A stretch of 39,129 bases of DNA, from assembly GCA_947627515.1 (NCBI GenBank), contig CANQWI010000004.1, forward strand, positions 1-39,129, written 5' to 3'. This DNA comes from an uncultured Clostridia bacterium (lineage in GTDB: Bacteria; Bacillota; Clostridia; Christensenellales; Borkfalkiaceae). A program made the position numbers and the translations under genes. Every line of letters starts with the position of its first letter. The first letter of the stretch is position 1. Shown piece by piece: positions 16,001 through 21,833 of this stretch. The notes below the pieces were generated by a model. The model was not told the origin of the DNA and did no database searches. It saw only the letters and a list, made by a program, of their open reading frames with translations.

Positions 16001-17106
16001 GTCGCACTGGTATACGTCGATCCACCCTCGGTGAAGCCTCTTGTCTCGTAGTAACGGTAGCCCGCGTAAATGCCCTCGTTGTAGGTCACGTAGTTATTGA
16101 CATGACCGCCGCCACCGACGCCGCCCGAGCCTGCGAGATTGGAATACTGGTTGCCCTTGTGGGCACTGTCAACCTCCATGAGGTAGTTGCCGAAATTCTG
16201 CCATGTGGGATCGAGCTTGAAGTCTCTTGCCCATGTCGATGTCACATGTCCGCTCGGATTGATCTTGCCCAGAAGAATATCCGCAACGGCCGCCGTTCTC
16301 ACGTTGTTTGTGATGAACAGCGCAGCCTTGATGTTCTCCTGATAGGCATAATGTCCCGTATCATCCAGAAATCCCATTTCAAATGTCGACGGCGTAGCAA
16401 GGAGCACAACAACCTTCTCGAAACTCTCGCTTGCCATCGCAAGAAGCTCTGTCTCATTCTGATCGAGCTGAAGGTAATGGTCATCCTTTGCTCTCGCACC
16501 GGGGATGAGCTGTGTGGAGTCTGCTGTCCAGACCGCCTGCGACTTGCCGTCCCACATCATCGTGCGAGGTCCGTCCATTCCCTCCCTCATGACACGGTAG
16601 AAAACGACAAGGGCAGCGTCATTATAATTTTTGAAGGTGCCCTTCAGCTCGCTCGTATAGCTTGCCTGGGGAGTTTCGCCCGTTGCATACCCCGCAGAGG
16701 AGGTGTTTCCGTAGTTGTTCAGGTCAACGCCGCTACCGGAACGGTTATTATCGTTGTAAAAGCTGACGACATCGTTGTTGACCTGAAAGCCTGCGTTTTG
16801 CAAATCGAGCGCGAGATTCAATCTGTTGGAATTCTTCCCAAGGATCGTAATTTTCGCGCCCGCGCCGAGCGGCAGGGCATTGTCCTCGTTTTTGAGAAGA
16901 ACAGTTCCCTCTGCACTGATTTCGTTCGCCATAGCTGAAGCCGCTGCCGAAAGATCCGCACGTGAATCATAGTCAGATGAATACACGTTGGTCCTCGGTG
17001 CAACCTCCCCCGCTGCGGATACCCGCAGACCTGCGGGTATCACAACAGAGAAGCACATTGCAGCTGCCATAGATATGGCAACGAGCAATTTAGACTTATG
17101 CTTCAT
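12988..17106 (-). CDS. Glycoside hydrolase family 3 with four putative Ig repeats and C-terminal anchor
   Basis: A 1372-residue secreted GH3 enzyme, paralogous to the next gene. After a signal peptide (cleavage near VSAAG, residue 32) come the permuted domains: alpha/beta sandwich (TVLLKNEDNALPL), FnIII-like domain, then the TIM barrel (about 655-945) with NCDGPSGIG, LKHFAFNNSETNR and the nucleophile Asp882 in CVVTDSY. Four repeats of the He_PIG putative Ig type follow (about 985-1320), each with the signature LPAGLTLSEDGxxxGxP. The C-terminus is GGGGCGS, a hydrophobic segment and RRRKEG, which looks like a sorting or anchoring tail without LPXTG. The start codon directly follows the stop of the upstream lipoprotein gene (TAAATG) with GGAGG in front. 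Substrate is probably a beta-glucan oligomer. Confidence 0.92.
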   Translation of the reverse strand: MKHKSKLLVAISMAAAMCFSVVIPAGLRVSAAGEVAPRTNVYSSDYDSRADLSAAASAMANEISAEGTVLLKNEDNALPLGAGAKITILGKNSNRLNLALDLQNAGFQVNNDVVSFYNDNNRSGSGVDLNNYGNTSSAGYATGETPQASYTSELKGTFKNYNDAALVVFYRVMREGMDGPRTMMWDGKSQAVWTADSTQLIPGARAKDDHYLQLDQNETELLAMASESFEKVVVLLATPSTFEMGFLDDTGHYAYQENIKAALFITNNVRTAAVADILLGKINPSGHVTSTWARDFKLDPTWQNFGNYLMEVDSAHKGNQYSNLAGSGGVGGGGHVNNYVTYNEGIYAGYRYYETRGFTEGGSTYTSATEVEKTQYLDPQSGGSAGKSKDYVHGTTTTSWDSWYNAHVVYPFGHGLSYTSFTQTLVSEEPVGNSALTADGTITLKVKVKNTGTVAGKEVVQVYYTAPYTAGGIEKSYVNLVAFEKTKLLSPDEEETLTLSFSVRDMASYDYSDANSNSFKGYEVEKGEYTIRLMKNAHDEISNVKYQVNDGFRYETDEATDNKIENRFDDVSEYITGELSQKYLSRNNWEGTWPEFNYRLTASEAVKNGLKEWLVTDGRQTRDPEADKNEPYYEAEMPTTGVTKGILLRELHGLDYDDPKWDEYLNQFTVSQLTELATVGAYCSGKNYPELGVRQMVNCDGPSGIGVNVNCSDVHYNFGGILLRGMSWNKDLAYRFGKLVGEDALWGWNDAIGGWYAPSVNIQRNQFCGRNGEYYGEEGLIGGWIAAMEIKGAQEKGLPVYLKHFAFNNSETNRSGLITWLNEQSMREIYLKPFEICVKDGKTLGIMSALNRVGTTWTGGSYELLTEILRNEWGFHGCVVTDSYLGDSSNLSNADQMIRAGGNLALGWSWLLYNTGTSTTVACLREAAHGILYAQAHSNALNTIPQGEHYPVQSYSGGLLERGIVGIPYSQSVANALISDVLYPDVDDSEIVYSVNADSALPAGLTLSEDGILSGIPTEDCNNYRFKIDATYASYTRTAEFTISIVGESGAIVYEADENLGTVYVGKQCTLDVGKASVVKADAEGTLPTCTYALANGSLLPAGLSLSSDGKITGTPSAVCENIAFSVTASADGFSSVTMQFKLSVHYEMTFSGGTLSAGKLGVSYMEKLPAASIAQGKITYTLKEESRLPSGLTLSSGGTITGTPRETVTEHAFTVIATAPYADPIEAEFRITIGLSFNENTLQNGKVGVDYTAHVDTAQGAGEIKYTLKDGSSLPAGLTLSENGIITGRPEQAGDFTFTIVANADGKVGDEITLTLHIDEGEKSGGGGCGSVLGFGGAGVLLAALCLGSGCLIVSRRRKEGTHRGEEQDKK

Positions 17107-19179
17107 TTATTCCTCCGTCCAGTTAAATACGTTATTGTATGTCAGGTGCATAACGAATCCGAAGCCATAGGACGCTGTCGCATTCTCAACGTTTTCCTTC
17201 AAAAGGAAGAAATAGAATTTTTCTTCTGCGCTGTGGCGAGGGACCGCGAATCTGAAGAGCACGGTGTCGCCCGTAACGTCGAAATGAACGGAAACCTCCT
17301 CGCCTTTGGTGGGATCGGTCAGATCCGAACCGATGTAGAACTTATAATCTGCCGTCGGATCTACCTGCATATTCGAAGCCATGTTGGTCGCTCTGCCGTA
17401 GACATAGGTCGTATCCGTTCCCTCGACATATTCGGGCATGTTCGTGATCTGAAATGCTGCCCAGCGGTTGTTTCCGTCAGATCCTGTTCCGAAGGAGGAG
17501 CCCCAGCTCGAGAACAGCATGTAGCCGAGACTGTTGTCGATCGTGAATTCAGGCATGTTATCCGAATGCCAGTTGGATCCGTAATATCCCTTGCAATATC
17601 TATCCTTGTTCGCCTTGTCTTCCGGGGTATTGCTATATTCATAGGTAGCAAATTGTGCATCGGCACCGATATCCTGCATCGGGTCGCCGTTGGGATAAAG
17701 CCTCGTTGCAATCCCGAGGACCATATCGACATTGACCCATTCATCCGCGCTCCCGTTGACAGCGCCGCGGAGCTGAACGCCCCACCATGTGTCCTTCATG
17801 CCAAAGCAAAGCTCGAAGTTCGACTCAACGACCTCATTCGGGCCGACCTCAACGACCTTCGAAGCGGCGAGAATGCCGCAGAAGGAGGCGTAGACCTGTA
17901 ATTTAACGGTACATGTGCTGCTGTGATTCTTCAGAATGAGCTTACCCATGCCGCGCCCATGGTCAAGGTTGTAATATGAACCCCTGATGTTCTCGGGTGC
18001 AGCTGTTGTGCCCTGTGCGTTCCCTCTGAACGCGAGCTTGAATCCGGACAAACCCTTCAAATCGGCGTCGCCATCGCCGCCGTTGATAACCCTGGAGCCT
18101 TGACTCGGGTTATACACCTCGCCGGCAGTATTCTCTAAGGGGATAACGGGAGCCCAGACACTCTTAATGATCGGAGAATAGACCGCTGTATAGGTCGTGC
18201 TATCACGGTCCTCCATATTGAAGGTGTATTCATCAACGCCGAGATCGCCGACGCGGTTGTTTTCAACGAGGTAATCAAAGCCGACGAAGGTTTTATCCGC
18301 TGCAGCGGCATTCGCCTTGATCGTGACCTGTGTCCCGAACTTGATACCGTAGTTCGAGATCTTGGTCTCACTGCTTTCCACGTCGCCGCTATAGCCGCCG
18401 TCCGTCGCCTCGGGGACCTCGCCCTCGCCCACGCTCGTGATCGTTGCGCCGACGAGCGAGAGACGATACAGCGTATCCGTATAGACCGCCGTCGCGGAGA
18501 CATTGCCCTCAGGCATGATAAAGGTCGTCCCGCTGAGCGTCACAGTCGCGGGATCCATTGTCCATGACGACAGGGTCTTATGCTCGACGGTATTTGCCTC
18601 CAAGGTGATCTGCGTACCCGCCTCCGCCTCGGTCACGGTCTGGCCGTTCGCGTCCTTTGCGACGCCGCCGCTCACCGTAATGGTGTATTTTGCAGGGGGA
18701 AGGTCGTCCTCAACGGTGAGAAGGAGCTGGGCAGATTTCCCGCCCGCTTCGGCCTTGATGATCGTCTCACCGTCTGCGTTGAGCGTCACGGTGCCCTTTG
18801 CCCCGTCGCCCTCAACGGTCGCGACGTCGGGCTCGGAGCTCGTCCACGCCACGGTGTACGATGCGCCCTCGTCGGCCGTAACTGCCGCCTGCAGCTCAAG
18901 CGTCCTGACGGAAAGGTTTGCCGAGAGCGTCGCCTCTGCGGTCTGCCCGTTGTACTGGATCGCGACCGACTTGACCTCGGGGGTCTTCTGCTCGCCGCCC
19001 GACTGGCCGCCCGACTGACCGCCCGACTGGCCGCCCGACTGGCCGCCCTGCTGCTGCCCGGGGTTTTCACCGCCGTTGCCGCCGTTTCCGGAATTGCCTC
19101 CGCAGGCAGCCGTGGCACACACACTCAAAGCCATCATTGCGCTCAGAGCAAGTGCAAAAAATTTGTTTCTCCCTTTCAT
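17107..19179 (-). CDS. Large surface lipoprotein with Ig-like and InlB-type repeats
   Basis: A 690-residue lipoprotein, first gene of the GH3 operon. The signal peptide ends at Cys26 (CATAAC), followed by a Gly/Gln linker with QSGG repeats. A Big_2-like Ig domain (about 68-158, with AWTSSEPDVATVEGDG) and two domains like the divergent InlB B-repeat (about 163-235 and 237-340, each ending in a TAVY segment) come next. The last 350 residues (about 340-690) are not recognised; they are rich in aromatic residues and Gly and contain WGVQLRG, WAAFQITNMPEY and SYGFGFVMHLTYNN, which would suit a beta-sandwich glycan-binding module. It has a good promoter and a GGAGG ribosome site. Its place before two GH3 genes suggests it binds the polysaccharide at the cell surface. 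It is not a classical ABC solute-binding protein. Confidence 0.75.
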   Translation of the reverse strand: MKGRNKFFALALSAMMALSVCATAACGGNSGNGGNGGENPGQQQGGQSGGQSGGQSGGQSGGEQKTPEVKSVAIQYNGQTAEATLSANLSVRTLELQAAVTADEGASYTVAWTSSEPDVATVEGDGAKGTVTLNADGETIIKAEAGGKSAQLLLTVEDDLPPAKYTITVSGGVAKDANGQTVTEAEAGTQITLEANTVEHKTLSSWTMDPATVTLSGTTFIMPEGNVSATAVYTDTLYRLSLVGATITSVGEGEVPEATDGGYSGDVESSETKISNYGIKFGTQVTIKANAAAADKTFVGFDYLVENNRVGDLGVDEYTFNMEDRDSTTYTAVYSPIIKSVWAPVIPLENTAGEVYNPSQGSRVINGGDGDADLKGLSGFKLAFRGNAQGTTAAPENIRGSYYNLDHGRGMGKLILKNHSSTCTVKLQVYASFCGILAASKVVEVGPNEVVESNFELCFGMKDTWWGVQLRGAVNGSADEWVNVDMVLGIATRLYPNGDPMQDIGADAQFATYEYSNTPEDKANKDRYCKGYYGSNWHSDNMPEFTIDNSLGYMLFSSWGSSFGTGSDGNNRWAAFQITNMPEYVEGTDTTYVYGRATNMASNMQVDPTADYKFYIGSDLTDPTKGEEVSVHFDVTGDTVLFRFAVPRHSAEEKFYFFLLKENVENATASYGFGFVMHLTYNNVFNWTEE
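18993..19050 (-). repeat. 12-bp tandem repeats encoding a QSGG linker
   Basis: Units of CCGCCCGACTGG repeat about four times, encoding Gln-Ser-Gly-Gly just after the lipobox. They are in frame and any gain or loss of a unit would change linker length only. Confidence 0.85.
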
Positions 19180-19235
19180 AATTCTCCTCCATTTTGTGAT
19201 TTTCTGACAGAATTTGGAGAGATTCTATCATGAAA

Positions 19236-19264
19236 ATTTTATCATGCTTACATTTAGATTTCAA
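19236..19264 (-). promoter_or_regulatory. Promoter of the GH3 glycan operon
   Basis: On the minus strand TTGAAA (19264-19259), a 17-bp spacer and TAAAAT (19241-19236). It gives a leader of about 50 bases with GGAGGAG before the ATG at 19179. The LytTR-like direct repeats start eight bases upstream of the -35. Confidence 0.75.
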
Positions 19265-19271
19265 CAAAAGT

Positions 19272-19303
19272 GACTCAAACTTGCAAAAAAACGACTCAAA
19301 CTT
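19272..19303 (-). promoter_or_regulatory. Tandem direct repeat, candidate LytTR regulator binding site
   Basis: GACTCAAACTT occurs at 19272-19282 and again, identical, at 19293-19303 on the plus strand; on the gene strand this reads AAGTTTGAGTC twice. The period is 21 bp. LytTR regulators such as AgrA, ComE and AlgR bind pairs of about 9-bp direct repeats separated by about 12 bp, which is the same period, usually just upstream of the -35 of activated promoters. A LytTR regulator gene lies next door at 20687-21415. Confidence 0.75.
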
Positions 19304-19335
19304 ACAAAATTAAATATCTTGAGCGCAAAATTCAC

Positions 19336-19356
19336 AAAAAAAACGGCCGAAGCCGT
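19336..19356 (-). terminator. Terminator of the two-component system operon
   Basis: On the minus strand ACGGC TTCG GCCGT, a hairpin with a stable UUCG loop, followed by at least seven T residues. It lies just after the kinase stop and separates the kinase transcript from the GH3 operon promoter. Confidence 0.92.
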
Positions 19357-19377
19357 CTTTTCATAGCCTAACTCTCC

Positions 19378-20685
19378 TTACGGGAACAGGACGATGTAGA
19401 GGTTAAAGAGATTCTCCTGAATTTCGATGTTGAGCGTGCCGCGGTACCGCTCCGTGATGGTGCGGATGCTTCTCATTCCGAAGCCGTGATTGAAGCGGTC
19501 TCCCTTGCTTGTCCGCGGCAGACCGTTTTCCATGACGATCTCCCCCTCATAGTAGTTGCTCTCGCGGATATGGACCACCTCGCCCGTCGACATGATCTGC
19601 AGATCGATCACGCGCCGATCGGGAGCCGCCTTCTCCACTGCCTCGATCGCGTTGTCGATGATGTTTCCGAAGAGTGCATAGATGTCCTCCTCCCTCATGA
19701 AATCGAGCTTTGACCCGTCGGCGATACAGCTGAATTCGATGTGCTGCTTATTGCAAAGGAGACTCTTCTCCGTGAGAATGACGTCGAGGGCCTCGTTCCC
19801 CGTCTTGACGAGGGAATCGTAGATGGAGACGGCGTCCTCAAGCTCCTGCAGGGTATCGGGATTCACCGTGCCCGAGGCTCCAAGCTCCCGTATCTGGTGC
19901 TTGATGTCGTGGCATTTCATGTTGATCATCTCGATGCTCTCCTTGGAAAATTCATACTGCGACTTGGTCTTGTCCCAAATCTGCTGCATGGCGTCAAAGG
20001 TGAGCTCGATCTTGCGCCGTGTGACGACCTCAAACTGCAGATAGAGCGAGACGATGCAGCAGAGAATGTTATACAGACTGATGATTGTAATATATCTCTT
20101 TGCATCCTCGGAGGACGGATAGTAGACGACGACCGCATTGAGAAGGATATCCACGATGAGGATGAGAATTGAGAAGATGAAGATAAATGACTTATTCACC
20201 TCGATCTCCTCCTGCAGTTTCGTCGAGAAAAAGACAAAGCAAAGGAAGTAGATGGTAACATGCAGGAACATGTACAGCGCGAAGATGAAGAGATTGGGAA
20301 AGATCTGCAGAAAGATATCCGTGCCGTAAAAGCCCGTACTGTTGGCATTCATCAGCGTCAGGAGCAGGGTATAGCTCTCATAAGCAAGATGCTGGGTCGT
20401 GTAGCCCGCAAAGCAGCAAAAGACGACCGTGAGCCAGCTCTCGCGGAAAAGCACCTTCCCGACAAGGATCGTAAAGCTGAAGATCATCAGGAAGGTGAAG
20501 GCACAGTAGAATGCATCGTGGGAGAGAATGGGAAAAAGCCACGCAAAAAGATAGCAGGCGGCAATTCCCGCGGGAAGCCGTAGCCAAAAGAGCGAGCGGC
20601 GGCGGTATCGGTAGAGAAACATGCTCTCTGCCAGCAGCAGCTCCGTCACAAACAGAAATGATTTGTAAAATTCAAACTGTGTCAT
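19378..20685 (-). CDS. AgrC/ComD-type sensor histidine kinase (GHKL)
   Basis: A 435-residue sensor kinase of the HPK10 class. The first half (to about residue 215) contains six or seven hydrophobic membrane segments, as in peptide-pheromone receptors. A helical dimerisation region follows with the phosphoacceptor motif KCHDIKHQI (His259). The GHKL ATPase domain shows the N box NIIDNAIEAV and the G box GFGMRSIRTI; the family normally lacks a clear D box of other kinases. It starts one base after the stop of the response-regulator gene (TGAAATG), so the two are made together. No agrB/agrD-type peptide genes are present in the window, so the signal is unknown; it could be a peptide or a glycan-derived cue. 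Confidence 0.93.
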   Translation of the reverse strand: MTQFEFYKSFLFVTELLLAESMFLYRYRRRSLFWLRLPAGIAACYLFAWLFPILSHDAFYCAFTFLMIFSFTILVGKVLFRESWLTVVFCCFAGYTTQHLAYESYTLLLTLMNANSTGFYGTDIFLQIFPNLFIFALYMFLHVTIYFLCFVFFSTKLQEEIEVNKSFIFIFSILILIVDILLNAVVVYYPSSEDAKRYITIISLYNILCCIVSLYLQFEVVTRRKIELTFDAMQQIWDKTKSQYEFSKESIEMINMKCHDIKHQIRELGASGTVNPDTLQELEDAVSIYDSLVKTGNEALDVILTEKSLLCNKQHIEFSCIADGSKLDFMREEDIYALFGNIIDNAIEAVEKAAPDRRVIDLQIMSTGEVVHIRESNYYEGEIVMENGLPRTSKGDRFNHGFGMRSIRTITERYRGTLNIEIQENLFNLYIVLFP

Positions 20686-20686
20686 T

Positions 20687-21415
20687 TCAGAAATTCAGAC
20701 CGAGGAATTTATTCAACTCCGAGATAAAATCCTTTTTGCGCGGGTGAGAGATCGCCACCTCATCGAATTTGTCGGAGTTCCTCCCATATGAGACATGCAG
20801 CATGTACCCGTCGATCCCAGAGACAAAGCGCATATTGACGAGGCAGTAGTTGTTGCATCTCGAAAAATAGTTCGCAAGGAGCACGGGCTCCACCTTTTTC
20901 AAGGTTCCCCTTTCCTCATAGACCTTGTCCGCGACGTGATAGATGAGCCGATGCTTCAGCACCTCGACGTAGCGGATCTCACGGACATAGAGGATCTTGA
21001 GTTGTCCGTCCTCCCTGACGGATACGGTGTCCTGCTTGCGTCGCACATCCTTTTTGCGGACACGGTCAAGCTTCATCGCAAAGCTGTAATAGGAGACGGG
21101 CTTGACGACAAAATCATCCGCATGGACCTCGTACCCGCTGATCGCATACTGCCGCATGTTCGTGATGAAGATGAGCGATACGAGATCGTCGATCTCACGG
21201 AGCCGCCGCGCCGTGTCGATCCCGTTGAGAACGGGCATATCGATATCGAGAAGGACAAGGTCATAGCGGTCGGTATACTGGGCAAGAAATACCAAGGGAT
21301 CGTTGAACCAATCGGTGTGGCAGGGGAAATCCCGCTCCTTGGCATAGCGGTCAATGACCTGCATGATGAGCTCTGCCGCCTGTTTTTCATCATCCACAAT
21401 CGCGATCCTGAACAT
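20687..21415 (-). CDS. LytTR-family response regulator
   Basis: A 242-residue regulator with a receiver domain (about 1-120; phosphoacceptor Asp57 in VLLDIDMP, acidic pair near IVDDEK, Lys in VVKPVS) and a LytTR DNA-binding domain (about 140-240, with EIRYVEVLKHRLIYH and NNYCLVNMRFVSGID). I chose ATG 21415, which has GGGAGGG just upstream; a TTG at 21436 would add seven residues. LytTR domains bind tandem direct repeats with a period of about 21 bp; such a repeat stands before the adjacent GH3 operon. The sister gene is the kinase at 19378-20685. Its own promoter has a consensus TTGACA. Confidence 0.93.
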   Translation of the reverse strand: MFRIAIVDDEKQAAELIMQVIDRYAKERDFPCHTDWFNDPLVFLAQYTDRYDLVLLDIDMPVLNGIDTARRLREIDDLVSLIFITNMRQYAISGYEVHADDFVVKPVSYYSFAMKLDRVRKKDVRRKQDTVSVREDGQLKILYVREIRYVEVLKHRLIYHVADKVYEERGTLKKVEPVLLANYFSRCNNYCLVNMRFVSGIDGYMLHVSYGRNSDKFDEVAISHPRKKDFISELNKFLGLNF

Positions 21416-21445
21416 ATTCCCTCCCGAAGCCCGCAATTCGTTTTT

Positions 21446-21474
21446 ATTCTAACGCATCATAATTTTTTTGTCAA
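21446..21474 (-). promoter_or_regulatory. Promoter of the two-component system
   Basis: On the minus strand TTGACA (21474-21469), a 17-bp spacer and TAGAAT (21451-21446). I see no LytTR-like 21-bp repeat upstream, so autoregulation is not indicated. Confidence 0.8.
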
Positions 21475-21619
21475 GAGCTAAATTTTGAGAAATTTTTGTC
21501 CGATTTCCCCCATCCCGCCGCGATTTATGCAGAGAATATGCCCCATTCTACTGTTTTGGAGCGGATTTTTTCAAGAAAACAAACAAAAAAGATTTTTTTG
21601 TAAAAGCGATAAAAATCGG

Positions 21620-21648
21620 TTGCTTTTTACGGAGGTTTCGTGTAAAAT
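21620..21648 (+). promoter_or_regulatory. Promoter of tRNA-Ser
   Basis: TTGCTT at 21620-21625, a 17-bp spacer and TAAAAT at 21643-21648, with the mature tRNA beginning 13 bases after the -10. Confidence 0.7.
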
Positions 21649-21660
21649 AAACATTGTCCT

Positions 21661-21751
21661 GCAGAGATGTCTGAGTGGCTTAAGGAGCACGATTGGAAAT
21701 CGTGTGATGGTGGTGAATCATCCCGGGGTTCAAATCCCCGTCTCTGCGCCA
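21661..21751 (+). tRNA. tRNA-Ser (GGA anticodon)
   Basis: The acceptor stem GCAGAGA pairs with TCTCTGC at 21741-21747. The anticodon stem CACGA/TCGTG encloses TTGGAAA, giving anticodon GGA. A long variable arm typical of class II tRNAs is present and the T arm reads GGGGTTCAAATCCCC. Discriminator G is followed by an encoded CCA at 21749-21751. Confidence 0.95.
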
Positions 21752-21754
21752 AGA

Positions 21755-21794
21755 AAAGCCTGCGTTGAACGAAACGTTCAACGCAGGCTTTTTG
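21755..21794. terminator. Terminator between tRNA-Ser and the GH81 gene
   Basis: A perfect 17-bp stem: AAAGCCTGCGTTGAACG at 21755-21771 pairs with 21775-21791 around AAA. T residues follow on the plus strand (tRNA side) and on the minus strand (GH81 side, TTTTC), so it can stop transcription both ways. Confidence 0.92.
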
Positions 21795-21833
21795 TAATAC
21801 GAGATGATAGGTGACCTGTCTTTTCAGCCGATG

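Noticed and set aside
19378-21415. Complete agr-type quorum system
   Set aside because: Only kinase and regulator are present; no AgrB-like processing protease or short AgrD-like peptide gene is visible in the flanks.
21485-21814. 109-codon open frame on the plus strand
   Set aside because: It crosses tRNA-Ser and its terminator and has no ribosome site.
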